From the NCBI RefSeq assembly GCF_002954765.1, contig NZ_MTPW01000001.1:3051501-3115500 (forward strand): a stretch of 64,000 nt of DNA. The letters run 5' to 3'. The position numbers and the translations under genes were made by a program. The notes under the pieces are model-generated. The model was not told the origin of the DNA. It saw only the letters and a list, made by a program, of their open reading frames with translations, and ran no database searches. The stretch comes from Nonlabens arenilitoris. GTDB lineage: Bacteria; Bacteroidota; Bacteroidia; Flavobacteriales; Flavobacteriaceae. Shown piece by piece: positions 7,521-19,564 of this stretch (position 1 is its first letter; every line of letters begins with the position of its first letter).

Positions 7521-8759
7521 ATGGACGCAATTTCATTGTTCTATCTTATTATAGGAATACTTGTTTTTGATTTTATATTAGATCAACTATTAGCTTACCT
7601 TAATTATACCTGGTATTCTAAAGATATACCGCAAGAATTGAATGATGTTTATGATGCTGATGAGTATACTAAATCTCAAGAATATAAAAAGACCAATTAC
7701 AGATTCAGTTTGATTAGCAGTAGTGTTTCATTCACAGCTATTTTGATTTTTTTGTTCTATGATGGATTTGCTATAATAGACAGTTGGGCTCGTACTTTAG
7801 TAAATCACGATATACTAGTTGGCTTATTATTCTTTACTGTAATTGCAGCAGCAGGCGAGATCATCTCGCTACCTTTCTCCTACTATTCTACTTTTGTGAT
7901 TGAAGAAAAATTTGGTTTCAATAAAACGACACTTAAGACTTTTATCATTGATAAGATTAAAGGTTGGTTATTAACAGCAATCTTAGGTGGCGCAATCTTA
8001 TCGCTAGTTATAGTTTGTTATAACTGGGCAGGAGAAAACTTTTGGTGGTATGTATGGATTTTAATATTTGCAATATCGCTATTAATGAATATGTTTTATG
8101 CTAGATGGTTTGTACCATTATTTAATAAACAAACACCACTAGATGAAGGTTCCTTAAAAGCCGCAATTGCAAATTATGCACAAGGAGTAGGCTTTCAACT
8201 CGATAAAATTTTTGTGATTGACGGCAGCAAACGATCTACTAAGGCAAATGCATATTTCAGCGGTTTTGGTAGTGAAAAACGGGTTACACTTTATGATACC
8301 TTAATATCTAAACTAACTGAAGAAGAAATAGTTGCCGTACTCGCACACGAGGTAGGTCATTATAAAAGAAAACACATCATTTATAACCTCATTGCTAGTA
8401 CAGTAACGACAGGATTTACACTATGGCTATTTTCGTTATTTGTAGATAGTATTACTTTATCTCAAGCACTAGGTGTTACAATACCATCATTTCACGTTGG
8501 TCTAGTAGCCTTTGGTCTTCTCTACTCGCCTATCTCTACGATTACTGGAATTGTGATGAGTTCGCTTTCGCGAAAATTTGAATACGAGGCTGATGCATAT
8601 GCACAAAATACCTATTATGGTAAACCACTCATCACTGCCTTAAAAAAATTAAACAAAACCAGTTTAAGTAATCTTACACCGCATCCAGCATATGTGTTTT
8701 TCAATTATTCGCATCCTACTTTATATCAGCGTATGATGGCCATGAAGAATAAGCTTTGA
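7521..8759 (+). CDS. M48 membrane zinc metalloprotease, CAAX protease (Ste24/HtpX-like)
   Basis: 412 residues. Several transmembrane helices precede the zinc motif HEVGH (His276 and His280), and the third ligand lies in EYEADAYA. The N-terminal peptidase_M48_N-like part (TWYSKDIPQELNDVYDADEY) and the segment FSGFGSEKRVTLYDTL are characteristic of Ste24-type CAAX proteases. In bacteria these degrade or process membrane proteins; no prenylated substrate need exist. A degenerate palindrome copy (8563-8576) lies inside, read as Leu-Ser-Arg-Lys just before the third zinc ligand. Confidence 0.92.
   Translation: MDAISLFYLIIGILVFDFILDQLLAYLNYTWYSKDIPQELNDVYDADEYTKSQEYKKTNYRFSLISSSVSFTAILIFLFYDGFAIIDSWARTLVNHDILVGLLFFTVIAAAGEIISLPFSYYSTFVIEEKFGFNKTTLKTFIIDKIKGWLLTAILGGAILSLVIVCYNWAGENFWWYVWILIFAISLLMNMFYARWFVPLFNKQTPLDEGSLKAAIANYAQGVGFQLDKIFVIDGSKRSTKANAYFSGFGSEKRVTLYDTLISKLTEEEIVAVLAHEVGHYKRKHIIYNLIASTVTTGFTLWLFSLFVDSITLSQALGVTIPSFHVGLVAFGLLYSPISTITGIVMSSLSRKFEYEADAYAQNTYYGKPLITALKKLNKTSLSNLTPHPAYVFFNYSHPTLYQRMMAMKNKL
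8563..8576. repeat. Dispersed palindrome, degenerate copy, inside the M48 protease gene
   Basis: GCTTTCGCGAAAAT differs from the core at the last two bases. It encodes LSRK. Confidence 0.65.
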
Positions 8760-8849
8760 TAAATCACTAGATTCAATTAGTCATAATTAAATCAAAAAAT
8801 GAATTGAAGTTCACATTATACTTGGAGTTTAAATTCGAGTTCAAATACC

Positions 8850-8857
8850 TATTTTTG
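8850..8857 (+). promoter_or_regulatory. -7 promoter box for the udk-ftsB-mutAB genes
   Basis: TATTTTTG, 18 bp before ATG 8876, in a 116-bp AT-rich gap. The following four genes are tightly packed and probably form one transcript. Confidence 0.55.
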
Positions 8858-8875
8858 CACAAATAAAAAAATCAA

Positions 8876-9493
8876 ATGCTTATATTAGGAATAGCTGGTG
8901 GTACTGGAAGTGGGAAAACCACAGTTGTAGACCAGATGGTACATACTTATCCAGATCACGATGTAAACGTTATCTCTCAAGACTCCTATTATAAAGACAC
9001 TTCTCATTTAAGTTATGAAGAACGTGTAAAAATCAACTTTGATCATCCTGGCAGTATCGACTTTGAATTACTAGAAAAACACTTACTAGAACTTAAAGAA
9101 GGAAAAACAATTGATCAACCAGTTTATTCTTTTGTTGAGCACAATCGTACTGGTGAGGTTGTTAAAACAGCACCTTCTAAAGTAGTCATCGTTGAAGGTA
9201 TATTAATCCTTACACAACCACGTATAAGAGACCTTTTTGATATTAAAGTCTACATAGACTGTGATAGTGATGAGCGCTTAATACGTAGATTAAAGAGAGA
9301 TATCGCAGATCGTGGACGTGATCTTACAGAAGTTCTAGATCGTTATCAAAATACCTTAAAACCCATGCATCAGCAGTTTATAGAACCTACTAAGGCCTAT
9401 GCAGATGTGATTATACCTACCAATAGATTTAATACAGTAGGTGTTCAAATCTTAAGAGGTATAATCGACCAGCGATTAGCTGAATTTTCTTAA
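8876..9493 (+). CDS. udk: Uridine kinase
   Basis: 205 residues, the normal length. The P-loop IAGGTGSGKTT is at residues 6-16. The substrate segment QDSYYKD, followed by NFDHPGSIDFELL, and the lid residues RRLKRDIADRGRD match uridine/cytidine kinases. The enzyme phosphorylates uridine and cytidine with ATP or GTP in pyrimidine salvage. It is followed 10 bp later by an FtsB-like gene, an order I know from other flavobacteria. Confidence 0.95.
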   Translation: MLILGIAGGTGSGKTTVVDQMVHTYPDHDVNVISQDSYYKDTSHLSYEERVKINFDHPGSIDFELLEKHLLELKEGKTIDQPVYSFVEHNRTGEVVKTAPSKVVIVEGILILTQPRIRDLFDIKVYIDCDSDERLIRRLKRDIADRGRDLTEVLDRYQNTLKPMHQQFIEPTKAYADVIIPTNRFNTVGVQILRGIIDQRLAEFS

Positions 9494-9503
9494 ATTTCAC
9501 ATA

Positions 9504-9839
9504 ATGAAGTGGAATCAATTAAAACAGAATAAATACTGGAAAGTTTTTACTAATAAGTACGTACTTATCAGTATCATATTTGTGATATGGATTCTGTTTT
9601 TAGATGCAAATGCTTGGCTAACCTCGCATAGAGAACTAGATCAACAAATTGCAGAAAAAGAACAAAATGTCGATTTCTATAAACGCGGTATTCAGAAAGA
9701 TCAAAATAGAATTAAAGCATTGAAAGATAGCGCTGGTATTGAAAAATTTGCCCGTGAACGCTATTTAATGAAACGAGAAAATGAAGAAGTGTTTATCATA
9801 CAGCACGCAGATTCCTTAAAAAAAGACACAAATGAGTAA
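9504..9839 (+). CDS. FtsB/DivIC-like septum formation initiator protein
   Basis: 111 residues. A short cytoplasmic N-terminus is followed by one transmembrane helix (ISIIFVIWILFLDAN, about residues 22-38) and a periplasmic coiled coil (RELDQQIAEKEQNVDFYKRG). The closing block GIEKFARERYLMKRENEEVF is the conserved DivIC signature. FtsB-type proteins bridge FtsL and FtsQ in the divisome. The gene overlaps mutA by 8 bp. The family call is firm; the divisome role is by analogy. Confidence 0.9.
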   Translation: MKWNQLKQNKYWKVFTNKYVLISIIFVIWILFLDANAWLTSHRELDQQIAEKEQNVDFYKRGIQKDQNRIKALKDSAGIEKFARERYLMKRENEEVFIIQHADSLKKDTNE

Positions 9840-11214
9840 TCGATTGTTTGAAGATTTTGAACCGGTATCAGAAACGGCCTGGAAACAAAAAATCCAGATG
9901 GACCTTAAAGGTGCTGACTATAACGAGACCTTAGTCACTAAAACTAATAGTGGAATCGATATTAAACCAATATATCACAGTGACAGTGCTCCACAATTAA
10001 ACATTCCTGCTCGCGCTACAGATAACTGGTTTATCTCGCAAAGAATCTATGCTGGTAATGCCACGGCAGCAAACAAAAAAGCAAAAGACGTTTTAAAACG
10101 CGGTAGTGAAGGTGTACTTTTTGTTATACCTAATAAAGAAATTGACCCAACGGTTTTACTTAAAGGATTACCAGAATATGGAATTCAAATCCATCCACAA
10201 TTTATGGATTTGGATTATATAAAACAGGTGCATGGTATCAACCCAAAAGCTTACGTGCACATTGATATAATCAATCAATTAGCAAGTGATGGAAACTGGT
10301 TCAATGATTTAAAAAAGGATCATTACAACTATGCTGAGTTCATTAAATCGTTCTCAGGATACTTTTCTCAGTTCACTGTAAACACGAGTTTGTATCAAAA
10401 CGCAGGAGCTACTACAACTCAAGAATTAGGCTATTATGCCGCGCATTTAAACGAGTATTTAAATCACTATTGCGATACCAGTAAAGAGCATGATGCAGGT
10501 GTTTATGACGCTTACGCGAAAGCAGAAAAAAGGATTAACATTGACACCACCATAGGTAGTAATTACTTTATGGAAATAGCAAAATATAGAGCATATCGGT
10601 TAATAACCAAAGCTATAGGCAACCTCTATAGTATTGACTTAAAATGCTATATTACAGCAAGTCCAAGCCATCGAAATAAATCATTACTTGACTACAATGT
10701 AAACCTATTACGCACCACGACAGAATGTATGAGTGCCGTTTTAGGTGGTGCAGATACCGTATATAATTTACCTTATGATGAGTTCTTTAATAAGGAAAAT
10801 GAGTTTGGAGATCGCATAGCGCGCAATCAACTACGTATCTTAAAAGATGAAGCATATTTAGAAAAAATAAACAATGCTGCAGATGGATCTTACTACATCA
10901 ACACACTAACAAAACAACTCACTGAAAAAGCAATTGAGCTTTTCAAAACGATAGAACGTGGTGGCGGTTTTGTACAATCATTATTTGAAGGCACCATACA
11001 ACGTAAAATTAAAGAAAGTGCCACTCAAGAATTAAATGATATAGATAATCAAAAGAAAATTATGGTAGGCGTAAATAAGTATCCTAACGCTGATATGCCA
11101 CTACAAGATGAGTATGAACTATATCCATTTGTAAAAGCAAATCCTCGTAAAACATTGATAGCACCTATTGTTCCTACCCGATTAGCAGAGTCTATTGAAA
11201 AAGCACAGATGTAA
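9832..11214 (+). CDS. mutA: Methylmalonyl-CoA mutase small subunit
   Basis: 460 residues. This is the catalytically inactive partner of the alpha-beta mutase: it aligns with the mutase TIM barrel (for example [27 protein letters not shown] and [12 protein letters not shown]) but has no C-terminal cobalamin domain. It binds the large subunit encoded immediately downstream, and the two share the A of TAATG. A degenerate palindrome at 10509-10524 encodes DAYAKAEK in a helix. With mutB it interconverts succinyl-CoA and (R)-methylmalonyl-CoA in propionate metabolism. Confidence 0.95.
   Translation: MSNRLFEDFEPVSETAWKQKIQMDLKGADYNETLVTKTNSGIDIKPIYHSDSAPQLNIPARATDNWFISQRIYAGNATAANKKAKDVLKRGSEGVLFVIPNKEIDPTVLLKGLPEYGIQIHPQFMDLDYIKQVHGINPKAYVHIDIINQLASDGNWFNDLKKDHYNYAEFIKSFSGYFSQFTVNTSLYQNAGATTTQELGYYAAHLNEYLNHYCDTSKEHDAGVYDAYAKAEKRINIDTTIGSNYFMEIAKYRAYRLITKAIGNLYSIDLKCYITASPSHRNKSLLDYNVNLLRTTTECMSAVLGGADTVYNLPYDEFFNKENEFGDRIARNQLRILKDEAYLEKINNAADGSYYINTLTKQLTEKAIELFKTIERGGGFVQSLFEGTIQRKIKESATQELNDIDNQKKIMVGVNKYPNADMPLQDEYELYPFVKANPRKTLIAPIVPTRLAESIEKAQM
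10509..10524. repeat. Dispersed palindrome, degenerate copy, inside mutA
   Basis: CGCTTACGCGAAAGCA, one mismatch in the left arm. It encodes AYAKA. Confidence 0.6.
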
Positions 11215-13340
11215 TGAAAAGAAAAGATATCTCACAAATAACAATCGATTTCGATTTTGCTACGTCTCAAAATGCTGATATACCAGCTTATGAAACATCT
11301 GAAGGAATTGATATTAAAAAATATTATTCTAAAGATGATATTGCTGATTTAGAACATTTAAATTATGTGGCTGGACTAGCACCTAATTTGCGTGGTCCCT
11401 ACTCTACTATGTATGTAAGACGTCCATGGACCGTACGTCAATATGCAGGTTTTTCTAGCGCAACAGAATCTAATGCTTTTTATAGACGTAATCTCGCTGC
11501 TGGACAGAAAGGCTTATCTGTCGCCTTTGATCTGGCAACTCATAGAGGTTATGATTCTGACCATGATCGTGTAGTTGGTGATGTGGGGAAAGCTGGAGTT
11601 GCTATCGATAGTGTTGAGGATATGAAAGTCTTATTTGATGGGATTCCGCTTGATAAGATGTCGGTTTCTATGACTATGAATGGCGCGGTATTACCTATTA
11701 TGGCATTCTACATAGTAGCGGCGATGGAGCAAGGCGTAGATCCTAAATTACTAAGCGGTACGATTCAAAACGACATACTTAAGGAATTTATGGTGAGGAA
11801 TACCTATATCTATCCGCCATCTCCTAGTATGCAAATTATCTCAGATATCTTTGAATACACCAGTAAAAACATGCCTAAGTTCAACTCGATTTCTATATCC
11901 GGTTACCACATGTATGAAGCTGGAGCCACAAGTGACATTGAGCTTGCTTACACACTAGCTGATGGACTTGAATATGTGCGCAAAGGACTCGCTGCCGGAA
12001 TGGACATCGACACTTTTGCTCCTAGACTATCCTTTTTCTGGGCCATAGGAATGAATCACTTTATGGAAATTGCCAAAATGCGTGCGGCACGTATGCTATG
12101 GGCTAAACTTATTAAACAATTCAATCCTAAAAATGCCAAGTCTCTAGCACTAAGAACACATTGCCAGACATCTGGTTGGTCACTTACTGAGCAAGACCCA
12201 TTTAATAATGTGGCGCGTACGACTATCGAGGCTGCTGCAGCTGCTTTTGGTGGTACGCAAAGTTTACACACAAACGCACTTGATGAAGCTATTGCATTAC
12301 CTACAGACTTTAGCGCACGTATAGCACGTAACACGCAACTGTTTTTACAAGAAGAAACTGGAATTACTAAAACAGTAGATCCTTGGGCTGGTTCTTACTA
12401 CGTGGAGTCTTTAACAAATCAAATAGCTCACAAGGCTTGGGAACTCATTGAAGAGGTTGAAGAGCTCGGCGGAATGACCAAAGCGATTGAAGCTGGAATT
12501 CCAAAAATGCGTATTGAAGAAGCTGCCGCAAAAAAGCAGGCACGTATTGATTCTGGAATTGACACCATTGTTGGAGTCAACAAATATCCTAGTCCCGATG
12601 AGGATCTTATTGATACACTTGAGGTGGATAACGCTGCGGTACGTATCGAGCAAGTGAATCGTTTAAAGGACATAAAAGCTACTCGTAATACTGAAAAGGT
12701 TCAGAAAGCGCTTGAGAACCTAACAGATTGTGCTAAAAGCAAAAATGGTAACTTACTCGAACTTGCTGTAATTGCAGCCCAAGAGCGCGCTACTCTCGGT
12801 GAAATATCAGATGCACTGGAATCTGTTTATGGAAGATATCGTGCACAAATTAAAAGTGTTCAAGGAGTTTATAAAAAAGAGATTATGAATGATCCTGCTT
12901 TCGCGAAAGCGCAACAACTAGCCGACCAATTTGCTCAAAACGAAGGTCGTCGTCCTAGAATTATGATTGCTAAAATGGGACAAGACGGACATGATCGTGG
13001 AGCAAAGGTAGTCGCTACTGGTTATGCCGATGTAGGCTTTGACGTAGACATAGGTCCACTTTTCCAAACACCAGCTGAAGCAGCAAAACAAGCTGTAGAA
13101 AATGATGTACATATTTTAGGTGTAAGTTCTTTAGCGGCAGGACATAAAACACTAGTTCCTCAAGTAATGGATGAGCTAAAAAAATACGGCCGTGAAGACA
13201 TTATGATCGTTGTAGGTGGCGTGATTCCACGTAAAGATTACCAGTTTTTATTTGACGCTGGAGTTGCTGCAGTCTTTGGTCCTGGAACTAAAATCAGTGA
13301 AGCGGCGATTGATATTTTAGGGTTATTGATGGATGAGTGA
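11214..13340 (+). CDS. mutB: Methylmalonyl-CoA mutase large (catalytic) subunit
   Basis: 708 residues. The substrate-binding TIM barrel (about residues 60-540, with [18 protein letters not shown] and [16 protein letters not shown]) is followed by a linker and a C-terminal cobalamin domain. That domain has the base-off motif DGHDRG with the cobalt-ligating His593, then [11 protein letters not shown] and VVGGVIP. Adenosylcobalamin-dependent rearrangement of succinyl-CoA and methylmalonyl-CoA. A perfect palindrome copy (12897-12910) lies in the linker between the domains and is read as PAFAKAQQ. The gene ends 1 bp from a convergent gene with no hairpin between. Confidence 0.97.
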   Translation: MKRKDISQITIDFDFATSQNADIPAYETSEGIDIKKYYSKDDIADLEHLNYVAGLAPNLRGPYSTMYVRRPWTVRQYAGFSSATESNAFYRRNLAAGQKGLSVAFDLATHRGYDSDHDRVVGDVGKAGVAIDSVEDMKVLFDGIPLDKMSVSMTMNGAVLPIMAFYIVAAMEQGVDPKLLSGTIQNDILKEFMVRNTYIYPPSPSMQIISDIFEYTSKNMPKFNSISISGYHMYEAGATSDIELAYTLADGLEYVRKGLAAGMDIDTFAPRLSFFWAIGMNHFMEIAKMRAARMLWAKLIKQFNPKNAKSLALRTHCQTSGWSLTEQDPFNNVARTTIEAAAAAFGGTQSLHTNALDEAIALPTDFSARIARNTQLFLQEETGITKTVDPWAGSYYVESLTNQIAHKAWELIEEVEELGGMTKAIEAGIPKMRIEEAAAKKQARIDSGIDTIVGVNKYPSPDEDLIDTLEVDNAAVRIEQVNRLKDIKATRNTEKVQKALENLTDCAKSKNGNLLELAVIAAQERATLGEISDALESVYGRYRAQIKSVQGVYKKEIMNDPAFAKAQQLADQFAQNEGRRPRIMIAKMGQDGHDRGAKVVATGYADVGFDVDIGPLFQTPAEAAKQAVENDVHILGVSSLAAGHKTLVPQVMDELKKYGREDIMIVVGGVIPRKDYQFLFDAGVAAVFGPGTKISEAAIDILGLLMDE
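12897..12910. repeat. Dispersed palindrome, perfect copy, in the mutB interdomain linker
   Basis: GCTTTCGCGAAAGC, encoding AFAKA between the barrel and the cobalamin domain. Confidence 0.9.
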
Positions 13341-14054
13341 TTAATTCGTTATTACATCCGTTCCTAAGAACTTATCATCTTTATTGTAATACCAGTTGCG
13401 CACTTTAGGCATATTGATATTGTTGACTTCGTGATTCTTTGATAGCAGAATGTACTCACCACTAGTTCTATCGATATCACCTTTTTGATCACGCTTGAAA
13501 AACTGATATATTTCCATTTTATAGGTCGTAGGGTCAAAGTAAAAGTACCACACATCACTACCTACATTTTCATCATACATCACCTCGAGCACCAGGTATT
13601 CTTTTCCGTTAAAAGTTTTACGCTCGACTTTATCTGTAATAATGGTTCCTGGATCTTCTAGCTTCATAGGTAATCCGTAGAGATAGGTGTAATAATCTTT
13701 CATGAAGACTGCTCGTTCCTCATCTTTAATTGTGGTTTCTAGTTGAGATATAGGCTTCTTCTCATTAATCTTAAGAACAGTGACTTCTCCTTTTTCAACA
13801 ACGTAAGAGGTTGTGATACTATCACGATTTGCAACCAACGCAAAACGTTGCGCTGGTAGATTTATTTCTATATTACTGACGCGATCAGAATTCCTAGGAG
13901 TAGTCATAGTTACTTGAAAATAATCTTGAAACGTTTGCCAGTTTCCATCAGGATCATGATGTTGAATCGCCTTATCTAGCAATTGTTGTCCGGATAATTC
14001 TTGAGCTTGTAAGATAAAAGCGTTTAGAAAAAGTAGTACGAAAAAGAATCGCAT
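13341..14054 (-). CDS. Exported protein, probably of the DUF6503 family
   Basis: 237 residues with a signal peptide (MRFFFVLLFLNAFILQAQ). The mature part starts LLDKAIQHHDPDGNWQTF. It has the beta-rich, LolA-like layout of envelope proteins that bind lipid-like ligands: alternating strands such as YLVLEVMYDENVGSDVWYF followed by DPTTYKMEIYQF. I assign it tentatively to DUF6503, a flavobacterial family of unknown role. A more distant protein of similar design is encoded at 27844-28686. It is convergent with mutB, the two coding ends abutting. Confidence 0.75.
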   Translation of the reverse strand: MRFFFVLLFLNAFILQAQELSGQQLLDKAIQHHDPDGNWQTFQDYFQVTMTTPRNSDRVSNIEINLPAQRFALVANRDSITTSYVVEKGEVTVLKINEKKPISQLETTIKDEERAVFMKDYYTYLYGLPMKLEDPGTIITDKVERKTFNGKEYLVLEVMYDENVGSDVWYFYFDPTTYKMEIYQFFKRDQKGDIDRTSGEYILLSKNHEVNNINMPKVRNWYYNKDDKFLGTDVITN

Positions 14055-14171
14055 AGTATAAATAATTTTAGAAACTTAAATTTAGAATATTAATTCCTTT
14101 AAAAAATTAAAATATGCTACAAATTCATTCACCTGTAGGTCCATTAGCTATTATAATTACTTTACTGTAAT

Positions 14172-14939
14172 TTAGTTCCTTCTTGCTAATCTTCTAGCAA
14201 GACGCTTTTTATAAATCTTCAAACGGATACGCTGTACTCCACCACGTTGATCCTCGGGTATAGCCTCTATCCTAGCGATATCTCTTTTTAATCGGTCGAT
14301 ACTCGCTATATTATCACTAATCCTTATTCCTATGGCAACATTAAAATAATTACCATTATTAAATGTATTACTCAATGCTGGAGCTGTCGCTATTTTATAA
14401 TCTACCATTTCAAAACTAGGACTAGCAAAAACAGATATGGCCGGTGTAAATTCGTATTCAATACTAGTCGTTAACCTGAATAGAGTTCCACTATCCCTAA
14501 ATTTTGCGCCACCTTGAGCTGTTGTTTGACGATTCTTATTTTGGCTATATCCTATTCCTATGTCACCAGTAATATGCCATAAATTAGTAAAACGGTAATC
14601 ATATCCAGCAAACAGGTATGCGTTGAATTTTGTAGCTCTATCATAATTACCAACGACTTCTACATCGTTAACTTTCATAAAATCATTTGATAAGGCTGCA
14701 CCTATATAAAGACCTTTATAAAGATATGCCTGTGTGCGAATACCAAAGCCTAAACCACCACTTAAGCCATTGCCTATATAATTATCACCAATGGGTGCAC
14801 CTCGCTGTATAAATAGATCTGTAACGTTCCTTCTTAACCGACTACTTTCTGGAGCAGAGATAGAATCTGTTTGTGCAAACAGGCTATTAGAAAGCAAAAG
14901 GATTATTGTACAAATAAACAATCTAAAATTGAACGACAT
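14172..14939 (-). CDS. Outer-membrane beta-barrel protein
   Basis: 255 residues from MSFNFRLF at 14939; an ATG five codons earlier (14954) is also possible. A signal peptide ends LLSNSLFAQ. Alternating strands such as GGLGFGIRTQAYLYKGLYIGAAL and YLFAGYDYRFTNLWHITGDIGIGY suggest an eight- to ten-strand barrel. An unusual basic C-terminus (IRLKIYKKRLARRLARRN) follows a predicted helix. The start overlaps the upstream lipoprotein stop, so the two are coupled. No specific function is recognisable; possibly a structural outer-membrane protein working with that lipoprotein. Confidence 0.75.
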   Translation of the reverse strand: MSFNFRLFICTIILLLSNSLFAQTDSISAPESSRLRRNVTDLFIQRGAPIGDNYIGNGLSGGLGFGIRTQAYLYKGLYIGAALSNDFMKVNDVEVVGNYDRATKFNAYLFAGYDYRFTNLWHITGDIGIGYSQNKNRQTTAQGGAKFRDSGTLFRLTTSIEYEFTPAISVFASPSFEMVDYKIATAPALSNTFNNGNYFNVAIGIRISDNIASIDRLKRDIARIEAIPEDQRGGVQRIRLKIYKKRLARRLARRN

Positions 14940-15618
14940 AATTCTCTGTTGCATTAGTGATCATAAATTGCTCTGTAATTATAGCTCCTGTCGCATCTAT
15001 ATATTCTACAGTCATTGCGGACGGATACACCGTTTCAATATCGATAAAGGTATCACTAGCAGATTGATTAAAGGGTAAAAACTCTCGCTCTTCACACACC
15101 ACATCAGTTGTGATCCCATCTTCGGTATATTGCGAGCAATTTAATGATTCAAAAGTAATGATAGCATTGAAAACATCTGTTACACCAGTAGTATTTGAAA
15201 AATTCAGGTTTACGATAGAAGACTGTTTTAAAATTTGTGTAGGTATATTGTATTCTAGTGTGCTCGCATAATTGCCATTACTGATACTAACATTACGTCT
15301 AGGGTAATCTATAGATGTCAGGCTAAAACTAGTCTGCTCATCTGTATTTACTAGCATTAAAAATGAAACCTCTCCATTTGAATCTGTGATGCCACTACCC
15401 AAGATAAAATCTTCGTTACTATCACTAAATTTTGTAAATGAGGCAGATTGAAAATCAAAAGAATAAAATCCGCTATACACAACGACTTCTACATTTTCCA
15501 AAGGATTATTAGATCCATCTAAAACAGTTGTAGAGAATAATGCTCTTTTATTATTATCAATTCTAGCCTCGCAAGAAATTAATAATATAATGAGACTTAA
15601 ATACAAAAGATATTTCAT
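14923..15618 (-). CDS. Lipoprotein with an Ig-like/carboxypeptidase-regulatory-type N-terminal domain
   Basis: 231 residues. The lipobox is LLISC (MKYLLYLSLIILLISCEA). After it, a segment resembling a carboxypeptidase-regulatory-like beta fold (STTVLDGSNNPLENVEVVVYSG, then GITDSNGEVSFLM) suggests a surface or periplasmic beta-sandwich. The C-terminal half is Thr/Ile-rich with four scattered Cys. It is translationally coupled to the beta-barrel gene downstream. Function unknown. Confidence 0.72.
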   Translation of the reverse strand: MKYLLYLSLIILLISCEARIDNNKRALFSTTVLDGSNNPLENVEVVVYSGFYSFDFQSASFTKFSDSNEDFILGSGITDSNGEVSFLMLVNTDEQTSFSLTSIDYPRRNVSISNGNYASTLEYNIPTQILKQSSIVNLNFSNTTGVTDVFNAIITFESLNCSQYTEDGITTDVVCEEREFLPFNQSASDTFIDIETVYPSAMTVEYIDATGAIITEQFMITNATENYVVQF

Positions 15619-15675
15619 GAAGTCGATTTTGCAATAGATGCAATTTACCTATAATAGTTGCGTGGTAGGCATAAA

Positions 15676-15715
15676 AAAAGCCACAAGAACTAAAAAGTAA
15701 AACTTGTGGCTTTAA
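15676..15715 (-). terminator. Intrinsic terminator after the ferredoxin gene
   Basis: AAAGCCACAAG (15678-15688) pairs with CTTGTGGCTTT (15703-15713). Read leftward it is followed by a U-run, so it ends the ferredoxin transcript. Confidence 0.85.
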
Positions 15716-15735
15716 TAATTTAATAGAGTATTGCA

Positions 15736-17221
<1,486 letters not shown>

Positions 17222-17292
17222 TCATTTATTGATTTCCTAATGTCCTTTGGGATGATAATTTGCATTTTTGTAATTATCGTAAACTCTCAATT

Positions 17293-18351
17293 ATGAAAAT
17301 CCATAATTTTTCGGCAGGACCATGTATTCTACCACAAGACGTATTTCAACAAGCATCAAAAGCTGTCTTAGACTTTAATGGTCTCAGTATTTTAGAAATA
17401 TCGCATCGCAGTAAAGACTTTGTTGCGGTTATGGATCGTGCACAAGCATTAGCCTTAGAACATTTGGGACTTACTGATAAAGGTTATAAAGCTCTTTTTT
17501 TAGGTGGTGGTGCTAGTATGCAATTTTTAATGACTGCTTATAATCTATTAGAAAAAAAAGCGGCTTATTTAAACACTGGTACTTGGTCAGATAAAGCCAT
17601 TAAAGAAGCAATAGCTTTTGGAGAAATAATAGAAGTAGCCTCTTCTAAAGATGCTAATTATAATTATATCCCTAAGGATTATGAGGTTCCAATTGATGCA
17701 GATTATTTTCATATCACAAGTAACAATACCATTTTTGGAACACAGTTAAAATCCATACCTCAAGTAGGTATTCCACTAGTTTGTGATATGAGTAGTGATA
17801 TCTTCTCACGTCAGATGGATTTTACACAATTTGATTTAATATATGCAGGAGCTCAAAAAAATATGGGTCCAGCTGGTGCTACATTAGTTGTTGTTAAAGA
17901 AGATCTATTAGGAAAAGTGACACGTCATATTCCTTCTATGCTTAATTATCAAACACATATCAGTAAAGATTCAATGTTTAACACGCCACCTGTATTTCCT
18001 ATATATGTAAGCATGTTAACCTTAGAATGGTTGAAAAATAATGGAGGAATTGAGGCCATAGAAAAAGTAAATAATGATAAAGCAGCTTTAATTTATGGTG
18101 AAATAGATCGTAATGAACTATTCCAAGGATTTGCAGCAGTAGAAGACCGTTCTAATATGAATGCTACTTTCTCTCTAAGAGATGAAACTCATAAAGAGCT
18201 TTTTGATACCATGTGGAAAGACGCAAGCATCAGCGGTTTAAATGGACATAGATCTGTAGGTGGCTATAGGGCAAGTATGTACAACGCACTACCTCTAGAG
18301 AGTGTTCAAATACTGGTAAATGTCATGCAAGAGCTTGAAAAAAAAGCATAG
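17293..18351 (+). CDS. serC: Phosphoserine aminotransferase
   Basis: 352 residues. [19 protein letters not shown] is the family's opening and sets the start at ATG 17293; the longer frame from 17260 has no support. The class-V PLP fold includes GGGASMQF and the lysine segment [12 protein letters not shown] (Schiff-base Lys), and ends [12 protein letters not shown]. It converts 3-phosphohydroxypyruvate and glutamate to phosphoserine and 2-oxoglutarate in serine synthesis. The dehydrogenase supplying its substrate is encoded next. Confidence 0.97.
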   Translation: MKIHNFSAGPCILPQDVFQQASKAVLDFNGLSILEISHRSKDFVAVMDRAQALALEHLGLTDKGYKALFLGGGASMQFLMTAYNLLEKKAAYLNTGTWSDKAIKEAIAFGEIIEVASSKDANYNYIPKDYEVPIDADYFHITSNNTIFGTQLKSIPQVGIPLVCDMSSDIFSRQMDFTQFDLIYAGAQKNMGPAGATLVVVKEDLLGKVTRHIPSMLNYQTHISKDSMFNTPPVFPIYVSMLTLEWLKNNGGIEAIEKVNNDKAALIYGEIDRNELFQGFAAVEDRSNMNATFSLRDETHKELFDTMWKDASISGLNGHRSVGGYRASMYNALPLESVQILVNVMQELEKKA

Positions 18352-18480
18352 ATTAAATTGACCACACCTTAACAAAATTGTGAAGGCTTGATAACTTTAT
18401 AATATCAAACTATCAATTTGAAGAAAGCAATAAAAATAAATACAGTTGACAATTAACTGCCAACACCTAATAAAAGTAAG

Positions 18481-19440
18481 ATGAGCAAAAAAGTATTAGC
18501 AAACGATGGAGTTTCACAAAGCGGAATAGAAAAGTTAACTGCAGCAGGTTATGAAGTGATTACCACAAACGTAGCACAAGACCAACTAGAAAACTATATC
18601 AACAAACATGAAATTGCAGTATTACTAGTACGATCAGCAACCACAGCTCGTAAAGAACTGATTGACAACTGTCCTAGCCTTAAAGTGATAGGTCGTGGTG
18701 GTGTAGGAATGGATAATATTGATGTAGAATATGCACGTGAGAAAGGCCTAAAGGTGATTAATACACCAGCCGCTAGTAGCGCCAGTGTGGCTGAGCTGGT
18801 TTTTGCTCACCTATATGGTGGTGTCCGTTTCCTTTACGACAGTAACCGCAATATGCCACTCGAAGGAGATACTAATTTTAAAGGATTGAAAAAGCAATAT
18901 GCAAAAGGATCTGAACTTAGAGGTAAAACCTTAGGAATTATAGGTATAGGTCGCATAGGTCAAGAAGTTGCAAAAATTGCTGCTGGTGTAGGAATGAAAG
19001 TTATGGCACACGATTCTTATGCAGACTCTGCTCCTACCGTTTCTTGGGATTTATTTGATGGACAAACCGTTTCAGTGAAGATTCCATTAGTTAGTAAAGA
19101 AGAATTGCTAGTACAATCAGACTTTGTCACTTTACATGTTCCTGCTCAAAAAGATTATGTAATAAGCGAGCATGAATTCAATCAAATGAAAAAAGGTGCA
19201 GCAATCATTAATGCTGCCCGTGGTGGTGTTATAGATGAAGTTGCTTTAGTAAATGCATTAGAGTCTGAACATATATCATTCGCAGCACTAGATACATTTG
19301 AGAAAGAACCACAACCTGAAATGGTCTTACTTATGAATTCAAATCTATCACTTAGTCCACATATAGGTGCTGCTACTAATGAAGCACAAGACCGTATAGG
19401 AACTGAACTTGCAGATCAGATTATTGAAATTTTAGGATAA
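18481..19440 (+). CDS. serA: D-3-phosphoglycerate dehydrogenase-type 2-hydroxyacid dehydrogenase (short form)
   Basis: 319 residues. The NAD site is TLGIIGIGRIGQEVAKIA. The catalytic Arg is in INAARGGVIDE, the Glu in DTFEKEPQPE and the His in LSPHIGAATNEAQ. This is the short form without the C-terminal regulatory ACT domain, so serine feedback by that route is not expected. An extra loop (WDLFDGQTVSVKIPLV) follows the Rossmann unit. The position 129 bp after serC supports the serine-pathway role. A strong terminator follows. Confidence 0.93.
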   Translation: MSKKVLANDGVSQSGIEKLTAAGYEVITTNVAQDQLENYINKHEIAVLLVRSATTARKELIDNCPSLKVIGRGGVGMDNIDVEYAREKGLKVINTPAASSASVAELVFAHLYGGVRFLYDSNRNMPLEGDTNFKGLKKQYAKGSELRGKTLGIIGIGRIGQEVAKIAAGVGMKVMAHDSYADSAPTVSWDLFDGQTVSVKIPLVSKEELLVQSDFVTLHVPAQKDYVISEHEFNQMKKGAAIINAARGGVIDEVALVNALESEHISFAALDTFEKEPQPEMVLLMNSNLSLSPHIGAATNEAQDRIGTELADQIIEILG

Positions 19441-19460
19441 ATAATCCCATAACTATAACT

Positions 19461-19488
19461 AGCCGAGAGTAACTACTCGGCTTTTTTG
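19461..19488 (+). terminator. Intrinsic terminator after serA
   Basis: AGCCGAG (19461-19467) pairs with CTCGGCT (19476-19482) and is followed by TTTTT. Confidence 0.88.
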
Positions 19489-19500
19489 TGGAGTAATAAT

Positions 19501-19520
19501 TACGCTTTCGCGAAAGCGTA
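19501..19520. repeat. Dispersed palindrome, perfect 20-bp copy, intergenic
   Basis: TACGCTTTCGCGAAAGCGTA between the serA terminator and the DUF1456 gene; one of the two longest copies in the window (with 30938-30957). Confidence 0.92.
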
Positions 19521-19539
19521 ACAAACACAACACTATCCT

Positions 19540-19547
19540 TATCTTTG
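19540..19547 (+). promoter_or_regulatory. -7 promoter box for the DUF1456 gene
   Basis: TATCTTTG, 17 bp before ATG 19565. The palindrome at 19501-19520 lies 20 bp further upstream, about where a -33 element or a regulator would sit. Confidence 0.6.
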
Positions 19548-19564
19548 TCATCCAATACTACTAT

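Noticed and set aside
12056..12673. Several open frames on the minus strand inside mutB
   Set aside because: They are shadows of a strongly conserved enzyme gene and have no independent support.
14113..14169. A mini-frame starting MLQIHSPVGPLAI that resembles the start of an alkyltransferase
   Set aside because: It stops after about 18 codons and nothing related follows; too short to support a gene or a remnant.
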